Shown one piece after another: positions 17,527 through 26,700 of a DNA stretch of 64,000 nucleotides. Each line of letters begins with the position of its first letter. The first letter of the stretch is position 1. Both the position numbers and the translations under genes were made by a program. Below the pieces are notes generated by a model. The model searched no databases and was not told the origin of the DNA. It saw only the letters and a list, made by a program, of their open reading frames with translations. Source of the DNA: Ramlibacter agri (GTDB taxonomy: Bacteria; Pseudomonadota; Gammaproteobacteria; Burkholderiales; Burkholderiaceae_C); NCBI RefSeq assembly GCF_012927085.1, contig NZ_JABBFX010000003.1, positions 620,001 through 684,000 on the forward strand. Reading direction: 5' to 3'.

Positions 17527-18296
17527 AATCGATCCTCGAATCCTTCAACCTGGCCGGGCGCATCGCGCTGGTCACCGGCTCCAGCACGGGCATCGGCCTG
17601 GCGCTGGCGCGCGGGTTGGCCGCGGCCGGCGCCGAGGTGGTGCTGAACGCGCGCAACGCGGACAAGCTGCAGCAGGCGGCCAGCGCGCTGCGCGCCGAGG
17701 GCGCCAAAGTGCATGCGGTGGACTTCGACGTCACCGACAAGGCGGCGGTCACGGCCGGCATCGAGCGCATCGAGCGCGAGATCGGCCCGATCGCCATCCT
17801 GGTGAACAACGCCGGCATGCAGCGGCGAGCGCCGCTGGAGGAGTTCGCCGAATCCGACTGGCACACCTTGATGAAGACCAACGTCGACAGCGTGTTCTTC
17901 GTCGGCCAGGCCGTGGCGCGCCACATGATCCGGCGCAAGCGCGGCAAGGTCATCAACATCTGCTCGGTGCAGAGCGAGCTGGGGCGGCCCAACATCGCGC
18001 CCTACACCGCGAGCAAGGGCGCGGTGAAGATGCTGACCAAGGGCATGGCCATCGACTGGGGCCAGCACGGCATCCAGGTCAACGGCCTCGGCCCCGGCTA
18101 CTTCAAGACCGAGCTGACGCAGGCGCTGGTGGACAACGCGGAGTTCAGCGCCTGGCTGGTGGGCCGCACGCCATCGCGCCGCTGGGGCGAGGTGGAAGAC
18201 CTGGTGGGCGCCGCCGTGTTCCTGGCCAGCGACGCCTCCAATTTCGTCAACGGCCACATCCTCTATGTCGACGGCGGCGTGACCGCCACCCTGTGA
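17523..18296 (+). CDS. SDR oxidoreductase, gluconate 5-dehydrogenase-like
   Basis: 257 residues from TTG 17523, which overlaps the previous stop and has AGGAG 8 bp upstream. Classical SDR features: TGSSTGIG cofactor motif near residue 18, NNAG near 95, catalytic Ser in ICSVQSE and YTASK (Tyr and Lys). The start FNLAGRIALVTGSS and the PGYFKTELTQAL segment are typical of IdnO/Gno-type enzymes that interconvert 5-keto-D-gluconate and D-gluconate. The adjacent IdnD-like gene supports an idonate role, but SDR specificity is hard to read from sequence. Confidence 0.82.
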   Translation: MKSILESFNLAGRIALVTGSSTGIGLALARGLAAAGAEVVLNARNADKLQQAASALRAEGAKVHAVDFDVTDKAAVTAGIERIEREIGPIAILVNNAGMQRRAPLEEFAESDWHTLMKTNVDSVFFVGQAVARHMIRRKRGKVINICSVQSELGRPNIAPYTASKGAVKMLTKGMAIDWGQHGIQVNGLGPGYFKTELTQALVDNAEFSAWLVGRTPSRRWGEVEDLVGAAVFLASDASNFVNGHILYVDGGVTATL

Positions 18297-18300
18297 AGCC

Positions 18301-19338
18301 ATGAAAGCACTCGTCATCCACGCCCCCGGCGACCTGCGCATCGAGGAAGTCCCGACCCCGGAAACGGGGCCGCAGCAGCTGCGCGTGCGCGTGCGCTGCG
18401 GCGGCATCTGCGGCTCCGACCTGCACTACTTCAACCACGGCGGCTTCGGCACCGTGCGCATCCGGCAGCCGATGATCCTGGGCCACGAAGTGTCCGGCGC
18501 CATCGAGCAGGTGGGCACCGGCCTGGCCGGCTTCAGCGTCGGGCAGCGCGTGGCGATCAGCCCCAGCCGTCCCTGCACGCGCTGCCGCTTTTGCCAGCAA
18601 GGCCTGCAGAACCACTGCCTGGACATGCACTACTACGGCAGCGCGATGCGGATGCCGCACGTGCAGGGCGCGTTCCGGCAGGAGATCGTGGTCAATGCCG
18701 AACAGGCGCACCTGTTGGAGGACAGCGTCAGCGACGCCGAAGGCGCGCTGGCCGAACCGCTGTCGGTGGCGCTGCACGCGGTGCGGCGCGCCGGTCCGCT
18801 GGTGGGCAGGAACGTGCTGGTCACCGGCAGCGGGCCCATCGGCGCCCTGCTGGTGATCGCGGCTCGCCGCGCCGGCGCCACCCACATCACGGTGACCGAC
18901 GTGGCCGAAGCGCCGCTGCGCAGCGCGCTGAAGGTGGGCGCGGACGAAGGCCTCAACGTGGCGCTGGATCCGGAAGCGCTGGCGCGCTACGAAGCGGACA
19001 AGGGATTCTTCGACGTGCTGTTCGAGGCCAGCGGCAACGAGCGCGCGCTGGCCGGCGCCTTCGCGGCGCTGCGGCCGCGCGGCATCATCGTCCAGGTGGG
19101 CCTGGGCGGCGGCAGCATGAACCTGCCGGTCAACACGATCGTGGCGAAGGAGTTCGACCTGCGCGGCGCCTTCCGCTTCCACGAGGAATTCGCGACGGCG
19201 GTGGCCTTGTTGAACAAGGGCCTGGTCAGCGTCAAGCCGCTGATCTCGGCATCGCTGCCTTACCGCGACGCCAGCCGCGCCTTCGCCCTGGCGGCGGACC
19301 GCTCGCAGGCCATGAAGGTCGTCCTGAACTTCGACTGA
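18301..19338 (+). CDS. L-idonate 5-dehydrogenase-like zinc alcohol dehydrogenase
   Basis: 345 residues, medium-chain zinc dehydrogenase. The catalytic-zinc Cys is in CGGICGSDLHYF and its second ligand His in LGHEVSG; the structural-zinc cysteines are in PCTRCRFCQQGLQNHC, spaced C-x2-C-x2-C-x7-C. The Rossmann motif VTGSGPIGALL is followed by VTDVAEAPL, where Asp suggests NAD(H) preference. It resembles IdnD, which oxidises L-idonate to 5-keto-D-gluconate, the substrate of the SDR 4 bp upstream. Two consecutive steps encoded together make the L-idonate route plausible; other polyol or sugar-acid substrates remain possible. Confidence 0.85.
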   Translation: MKALVIHAPGDLRIEEVPTPETGPQQLRVRVRCGGICGSDLHYFNHGGFGTVRIRQPMILGHEVSGAIEQVGTGLAGFSVGQRVAISPSRPCTRCRFCQQGLQNHCLDMHYYGSAMRMPHVQGAFRQEIVVNAEQAHLLEDSVSDAEGALAEPLSVALHAVRRAGPLVGRNVLVTGSGPIGALLVIAARRAGATHITVTDVAEAPLRSALKVGADEGLNVALDPEALARYEADKGFFDVLFEASGNERALAGAFAALRPRGIIVQVGLGGGSMNLPVNTIVAKEFDLRGAFRFHEEFATAVALLNKGLVSVKPLISASLPYRDASRAFALAADRSQAMKVVLNFD

Positions 19339-19422
19339 GGTGCTCCCATGCTGATGGGGGTGCCCGCCGAAACGGCGGCGGGTTGGTGGAACACGGGCTG
19401 ATTGCCGTTGCGCATCGCGCAC

Positions 19423-19475
19423 CGGGTTGCACCACGCGCAACGCCATGGCGCATGGTGCAACCCGCGCCTAAAGT
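19423..19475 (+). promoter_or_regulatory. Inverted repeat and promoter module before the MBL-fold lipoprotein gene
   Basis: A perfect 12-bp inverted repeat, CGGGTTGCACCA at 19423-19434 and its complement at 19454-19465, encloses a 19-bp centre with another GCAAC. The 37-bp core 19426-19462 repeats the layout of 2137-2173 (26 of 37 bases identical). A -10-like TAAAGT at 19470-19475 lies 7 bp downstream, exactly as TAGAGT does there, and the start codon is 41 bp from the core. A regulator bound here would cover the -35 region. Confidence 0.55.
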
Positions 19476-19503
19476 GCGGCCTCCAATGAGGAGACGTACC
19501 GTG

Positions 19504-20455
19504 ATGCATACCCGGGCGCTGCAAGGCGCCGCTTTCGTCCTGGCCACCGCACTTGCCGGCTGCGCCACTGCCCCGCCGTCGGCCAGCGAGGCCAGCGTCC
19601 AGGCCCACGTGGACCGCGCGCGCGAACTGGCAGGCAGCGACCTCGGCCAGCTCGTGCGCCTGTGCAACCCGCAGCCGGCCGAGCGCGCCAAGGGCGGCGC
19701 CGCCGCCCGCGCAGGTGTTCGACAACCTGTACTACGTCGGCGGCGACTGGGTGAGCGCCTGGGTGCTGAAGACCTCGCAAGGCCTGGTCCTGATCGACGC
19801 GCTGAACAACGAGGAAGAAGCGCACGCCCTCATCGAAGGCGGTATGGCGAAGCTCGGGCTCGATCCGCGGCAGATCAAGTACATCGTCATCACGCACGGC
19901 CATGGCGACCACTACGGCGGCGCGAGCTACCTGGCGAAGAAGTACGGCGCCCACGTGGTGGCCAGCGAGGCGGACTGGACGATGATGCACACGCACCTGG
20001 AGTTCAGCTCCGCGGTGTGGCCGCAGCCGCCCGCGCGCGACATCGCGGTGAAGGACGGCGAGCGCCTGACGCTCGGCGACACCACGCTGACGCTGTACCT
20101 GACGCCCGGCCACACGCCGGGCACGCTGTCGCCGGTGTTCGACGTGCGCAGCGGCGGCCGCACGCACCACGCGATGCTGTGGGGCGGCACCAGCTTCAAC
20201 TTCGGCAAGGACTTCGGCCGGCTGCAAAGCTACGAAGCGGCGACGCAGCGCATGCGCGGCATCGCGGCGCAGATGCCCGTCGACGTGTTGGTGTCCAACC
20301 ACGCGAGCTTCGACAATTCCATCGCCAGGATGAAGGCGATGCGCGCGGCCCCGGGCGCGCCCAACCCCTTCGTCACCGGTCCGGAAGTGGTGGACCGCTC
20401 GCTGCATATCATGGGCGAATGCGCCCGCGCGCAGTCGGACCGCTCCAGGCTTTAG
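19504..20455 (+). pseudogene. MBL-fold metallohydrolase lipoprotein, interrupted by a frameshift
   Basis: The reading frame from ATG 19504 encodes a lipoprotein signal (HTRALQGAAFVLATALAGC, lipobox LAGC) and a QAHVDRARELAG...LCNPQP segment. At about 19690-19705, inside the run GGGCGGCGCCGCCGCCCGCG, homology moves to another frame: QVFDNLYYVGGDWVSAW, ITHGHGDHYGG (the HxHxDH zinc motif), TPGHTPG and MLWGGT, ending at 20455. One extra base or two missing bases would explain it. The intact protein would be a periplasmic B3-like metallo-hydrolase of about 316 residues. A sequencing error in the GC-rich run is as likely as a true mutation. The N terminus alone could not be active. Confidence 0.75.
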
Positions 20456-20478
20456 AACGATCCGTTTCCTGCCCCACA

Positions 20479-20515
20479 CGCACCGCCCGCTGGCTCGCCG
20501 CCACCGGGCGGTGCG
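20479..20515 (+). terminator. GC-rich hairpin after the MBL-fold gene
   Basis: An 11-bp perfect stem, CGCACCGCCCG (20479-20489) with its complement at 20505-20515, and a 15-nt loop, lies 24 bp beyond the stop. Only a short GGCATTT follows, so intrinsic termination would be weak; it may work with Rho or stabilise the mRNA end. The rest of 20456-20744 holds this hairpin, the inverted repeat at 20545-20581 and the autotransporter leader; I see no gene there. Confidence 0.5.
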
Positions 20516-20544
20516 GCATTTGGAGGCGTGGTTCCTAGGCGCGA

Positions 20545-20581
20545 GGCCTACGCCCTCGTGGTTAGGGCGAAGGTTTAGGCC
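20545..20581 (+). promoter_or_regulatory. Inverted repeat upstream of the autotransporter gene
   Basis: GGCCTACGCCCT (20545-20556) is repeated in reverse complement as AGGGCG (20564-20569) and TAGGCC (20576-20581), the right arm being split by 6 bases. It lies about 165 bp before the start codon. It could be an operator for a dimeric regulator or an RNA hairpin. The AT-richer stretch that follows (20590-20635) is the likeliest promoter zone, but I cannot pick convincing -35 and -10 boxes. Confidence 0.35.
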
Positions 20582-20744
20582 ATCGACTCTAGTGTGTTTT
20601 TTCGTTTCAGTTGTTAGATTCCTGTCCGTACTGCCGAGCAGTTGACCTTCGGGTCGTCCGCTCGCGTCGCTGAAACCAACCCCCTGCTGCCATCTCTTTT
20701 TCCTGCCTCAACCGCGGGATGGCCGCTTGTTGCCTGGAGTTTTT

Positions 20745-23700
20745 GTGAATCACGTTTTCCGAGTCGTCTGGAACGCAGCCCTGGGCTGCTGGGTCGCCGT
20801 GGCCGAAACCTGCACCGCGCACAGGAAGGCTGCCAGGAGCGGCAAGGCCGTCGCCGCGGCGCTGTCGCTGATGCTGGGTGCCGGCGTGCATGCGCAGACC
20901 GCCCTCGTCGATGGACAGGGCGGCAGCGGCTGCATGGTCGGCGTGTCCAACTGCGCGCTGCCCACCAGCAATGCAACCTACACCGACTTCCACACGCAAG
21001 GCGGCGCCGGCAGCGGCGGCGGCGCCGGCCTGGGCGGCGTGTTCTTCGTGAACTCCGGCGCCTCGCTGCAGTTGAACAACGTCTCCTTCGAGCACAACAC
21101 GGTGCAGGGCGGCGACGGCGGCAGCACGCCCGACGTCACGGTCAGCGGCGCCGCGCTGCCGCTGGCGGACAAGACGGCCAGCGTCAGCTCCGTCACGGCC
21201 TTCGGCGTCGCGCCGACCATCGTCGACAACGCCGGCACCCTGATGGTGACCGGCGCCACCCTGAGCAGCAGCAACCCGCTGATCAAGGCGGGCAACGTCG
21301 TGTCCGTGGCCGGCACCGACGGCACCACGACCATCAGCACGCTTTCCGGCAACGCCGTCACCTTCGCGCAGCCGGTCGCGATCGATGCTTCGGCCATCAA
21401 GGCGGTCAGCAACGCGCAGTGGACGCCCGGCGGCAACACCGTCACCAGCACGTCCTTCGCCAGCATGGCGCCTTCGGACCTGGCGACCGGCATGACCGTC
21501 ATCGGCGCCGGCATTCCGGCGGGCACCACGGTGACCAACGTCACCCGCGACGGCAGCAACAACATCCTGTCGGTGACGCTGAGCAACAGCATCGTCGTCG
21601 GCGGCCTCGGCGCCTCGCTGAAGTTCGTCAACGTCGGCAGCTTCGACGCTTCGCAATACGCCAAGCCCTCGTCGCTGCAGGCCAACCAGATCAGCCTGTC
21701 GGCGACCGGCCTGGGCATGGCCGTGGGCATGACGCTCAGCGGCGACGGCGTTCCCGCCGGCACCAAGGTCACCGCCATCGACGGCGACACGGTCACGCTG
21801 TCGAACCCGATTTCCGCGCTGTCCTTCACCGCCTCGCTGCCGGTGGGCACCGTGGGCGGCAACACGATCCAGCTGTCCGCGCCCGACAACCGCTTCACCG
21901 TGGGCACCGCCGTCAGCGGCACCGGCATCCCGCCGGGCACCGTGATCACCTACGTCGACCCGCAGACCGGCGCGCTGACCCTCAGCAACGCGCTGACCGA
22001 CATCCCGAAGAACCTCAGCACGCAGAGCGTGCTGGCGCAGAACGGCGCGACGCTGACCCTGCGCAGTTCCACCGGCCTGCGCGCCGGCATGACGCTGGAA
22101 GGCGCGGGCATTCCCGCCGGCACGACCATCCTCGCGGTCAACGGCAACAGCGTCACGCTGAGCGCCGCACCGAGCGGCGCCGTCAGCGGCTTCGTCGCCA
22201 GTTCGCCCCTCAGCACCGGCGGCTCGCTGAACGGCGTCGGCGCCACCGGCACGCGTGGCGCCAACGGCAGCAACGGCCTCAACGGCGACCCGGTCGTGGT
22301 GTGGATCACCGACGGTGAAGGCCGCAAGGGCAGCAACGGCGGCAATGCCGGCAACGGCGTCAACGCCGCGGGCGGCAAGGGCGGCAACGGCGGCGCGGGC
22401 AGCGCCGGCGCGCCCTTCAACTACGACCTGACGATGCACACCATCCAGGCGACCAAGGACGCCATCGCCAACACCGCGGAAGCGGCCGGCGCGCTGGCCA
22501 CCTTCCCGCCCAACGCGGTGCTGTCGGCGGCGCACATCGCGGCCGCGGCCGTGTCGTATGCCGACCTCGCGGTGGCCATCGTCAACCTCGCCGACTGGGG
22601 CGCCGAACTGTCGCTGGGCCTGGCGGGCCGCGGCGGTGACGGCAGCCAGGGCGGCAAGGGCGGCAACGGCTCCGACTTCTACGGCGGCGGCGCGGGCGGC
22701 AACGGTGGCGCCGGCGGCAAGGGCGCGCTGGGCATCACCGACGGTGGCGCGGGCGGCAACGGCGGCAATGGCGGCGCCGGCGGCTTCGGCGCCGGCGGCG
22801 GTTCCGGCGGCGCCGGTGGCGCGGGCGGCAACAGCGGCAACTCGGTCGAAGGCAGCGACGGCTCCGGCGGCGTGGCCGGCTTCGGCGGCGGCACCGGCAG
22901 CGACGGCAGCGGCCTGAACGGCGGCGGCGGCTCCGGCTACGGCGGCGCGATCTTCGTGCGCAACGGCGGCACGCTCACCATCACCGGCGACTCGCTGTTC
23001 CGCGACAACACCGTGCTGGCCGGCTCCAGCAACAACGGCGGCGCGGCCGGCCAGGCCGCGGGCTCCGACATCTTCATGATGAAGGGCTCCAACGTGTTGC
23101 TGGCCCCGGGCGCGGGCCACACCATCCGCATCGAAGGCTCGATCGCCGACGACAGCACGGCCAGCATCGGCACCGGCGCCTACGCGCCCGGCGCCGGCGC
23201 CGACCTGCGCATCGGCGGCGGCGGCCTGGTGCAGCTGGCCGGCCAGAACACCTATTCCGGCAAGACGCTGCTCGAAGGCGGCACGCTGGAAGCCGACGTC
23301 GGCACCGGCATCAACACGTCCAGCAGCGTCGTCTTCAGCGGCTCGGGCGCCATCGGCACGCTGAACACCGGTAACTCCGGCGCGCTGCTGACGACGCAGG
23401 ACATCACGCAGCGTGCGGGCACGCTGCCCGGCCAGTTCGCCTGGACCGGCGCGGGCGGCTTCGCGGCCGACACCACCGGCGGCATCACCATCGACTTCGG
23501 CCGCACCGGCAACGGTTCGCGCGAGAAGCTGGTGTGGGGCAGCTCCTACCTCGCCACCAACGCGACGCTGGTCTTCGGCTCCGAGTACGGCCTGGGCTCG
23601 GTGACGTGGAAGAACGACATCGACCTGAACGGCCAGACCGGCAACATCGCCGTGTACGACAGCAAGCAGGTGGTGGACGGCCAGGAAGTGAAGGACGTCG

Positions 23701-26700
23701 CCACGATCACCGGCAAGCTCACCAACGGCAGCCTGCGCATCGGCAGCGCCGGCTATGACGGCACGCTGTACCTGACGGGCCAGAACTCGGTCAACGCGGT
23801 CACGGTCAACAGCGGCACCGTCAGCACGATGGGCGTGGACGCCACCGGCCACCTGCTGGCGGCCAACGGCGGCAGCGTCGCCGTCAACGGCGGCAACCTG
23901 GTGCTGGGCGATAGCGAGCGCGCCACCTCGGTCGCCGTGGCGGCCGGCGGCCAGCTGCTGTCCGCGGGCAGCCTCGCGGCCAACACCCTGGACAACAGCG
24001 GCGTGGTCTCGCTGCTGTCGGTGAACGCGCCGTCCACCATCGGCACCGTGGGCAACCATGCCAACGGCCTGCTGAACGTGGTGGGTACGACCAACGTCAC
24101 GGGCAACATCACCAACGACGCCAATGCCACCGTGCTGCAGTCCGCCGACATGGCGACGGGCAGCGTCACGAACAACGGCCTCTGGAGCGTCAACGGCGCT
24201 CGCACGCTGCAGTCCACCAGCCTCACCGGCCAGGGCAACTTCGCCCTCGCGCAGGCGGCCGACCAGCTGACGGTCAAGCTCGATGGCGATTCCAGCTTCG
24301 GCGGCACCTTCACCGGCGCCGGCGTGCTGGTGAAGGACGGCAACGGCGCGCTGACGCTGACGGGCGCCAACACCCACACCGGCGGCACGCTGGTGAACGC
24401 GGGCACGCTGGACAACACCGGCGGCGGCACGCTGGCCGACACCGGCGTCGTGGCGATCAACGCAGGCGCGACCTTCCGTGCCGGCACCGCCGACACCATC
24501 GGCGACGTCGCCAACGCGGGCACCCTGGAAGTGAAGGCGGCGCAGAACGTCGCCTCGCTCAGCAACCTGCAAGGCGGCGTGGCGAAGCTGGATGCCGACC
24601 TCGTGTCCTCGGGCAACGTCGTCAACCAGGGCACGGTGGAACAGTCCGCCAACGTCCAGGCGGCCGGCGTCGACAACAGCGGCACCTGGAACGTCAACGG
24701 CCAGCGCGCGATCACGACCGGTGCCCTCTTCGGCAATGCGAATGGCCGCCTCAACCTGGCTTCGGCCAGTGATGAACTGGCGCTGACGCAGTCCGGCGAC
24801 TCCGCCTTCGCGGGCCAGATCACCGGCCAGGGCGCCTTCGTCAAGAACGGCACCGGCACGCTGACCCTGTCCGGCGCCAGCGCCGGCACCGGCAAGCTGG
24901 CGGTGAACGCCGGCGCGGTCGAAGTGATCGGCAGCGTCGCCAGCCAGAACGTGCAGGTGGCGCAGGGCGCGAGCCTGGGCGTGGCGGCCAATGCGCTGTC
25001 CAACAGCGCGGCCCTCGCCAACGCCGGCACGCTCAACGTGCGTGCCGACAACACGGTGGCCACCTTCAGCAACAGCGGCACGGTCAACGGCCCGGGCAAG
25101 CTGACGGCGCAGACCTACCAGTTGAACGACGGCAGCGTCGTCAACGCCAACCTGGGCACCGGCTCGCTGACGACTTCCGGCAACGTGCTGCTGAATGGCA
25201 CCAGCGACGCGCAGAACGTCAACGTGCTGGCCGACAGCACGCTGACCCTGGGCGGCGCGCAGCGCCTGGCACAGCAGGCTGCGGTGAACGTGGACGGCCG
25301 CCTGGTCCTGGGCAACGGCGACCAGACCGTGTCGACCCTGGCCGGCACCGGCAAGGTGGACATGAACGCCTATCACCTGAACGTGACCAACGGCGGCACT
25401 TTCTCCGGCACGCTGACCAGCACCAACGGCAGCTCGCTGGCCCTGGACGGCGCGGCGCTGGCCCTCACCGGCGGCAGCGCGGTGACGACCGACGCGCTGG
25501 CGCTTACCGACGGCAGCTCGATGACGCTCACCAGCGGCTCGCAGCTGAACGCCGGCGCGGCGGTGGTCGGCACCGGCTCCACGCTGAAGCTGGAAGACGG
25601 CGCGAGCCTGTCCTACGTCAGCCTGGGCGGCGGCGGCACGATAGCTGCCGCGCAGTTCGACAACGCGGCGGGCCGCAAGGTCGCGGGTTCGCTCACGATC
25701 ACCGGCAACTTCACCAACTACGGCACGCTGTCGCCCGGCTACTCGCCTGGCATCGTGACGATCCTCGGCAACTACACCGAGACCGCGTCGCTGCAGCTGG
25801 AACTGGCCGGCACCACGCCGGGCACGCAGCACGACCAGGTGCGCGTCGGCGGCACGGCCACGGCCACGCCGAGCAGCGTCCTGACCTTCGCGACCTGGAA
25901 CGGCGTGACGCCGCAGGCCGGCAACGTGTACCAGGTGATCGCCGACACGAACGGCGGCACCAAGCGCATCAACGGCGCCTTCGGTGACGTGGTGTTCGAC
26001 GCCGACGGCCTCGCCGGCGCCGCTGCACCGCTGCACAACGCCGCGATCGTGCTGGACCTGGCCACGGGCCGCGCCATCGCCACCGGCCTGAACAACGCCG
26101 GCAGCACCTACGCGGACCTGGGCCAGACGACGGCGCAGCGCGCCGCCGCGCAGACCCTGTTGAATGCGGCGACCGCCAACGTCGGCACCAACCAGATCGA
26201 CAGCGCGCAGGACCTGGGCCGCACGGCAGCCGCGGTGCTGACGACGTCGAACGGCGTGCAGAAGTTGACGCCCGAGTACTACGGTGCGATGGCCGACTAC
26301 GGCTTCAGCGTCTCCAACGACGCCACGCGCCAGCTGATGAAGGGCGCCGCGACCTCGTTCGGCCAGTCGAAGCCGGTGGGCACGGCCACGCTGACCGCCG
26401 ACCTGCAGGACAGCAACCTGCGGCCGGTGAGCGGCACGCACCTGGGCCGCGACGAGCTGACCCTGGGCGGCGAGTGGCAGGTCACGAACAGCACGGCGCT
26501 GGGCGGCCTGCTCTCCGTGAGCAACGGCACGCTGGGCGGCGACTACGGCAGCGGCAAGGCCAGCGGCTCCGCGCTGCGGGTCTACGGCAAGGCGGCGCTC
26601 ACCGACAAGGTGACGCTGGTCGGCGGCATCGGCTACGGCAGCTACAGCTACGACCTGACCCGCAATGCGGTGACGGCGCAAGCCACGGGCAGCACGCATG

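Noticed and set aside
19402..20538. The two overlapping frames of the MBL region as two separate genes
   Set aside because: One supplies only a lipoprotein signal and the other only the catalytic domain; joined in order they make one standard protein.
22310..22950. Short GC-rich repeats as a possible CRISPR or minisatellite
   Set aside because: The units are degenerate, lack spacers and encode a continuous Gly/Asn-rich protein segment.
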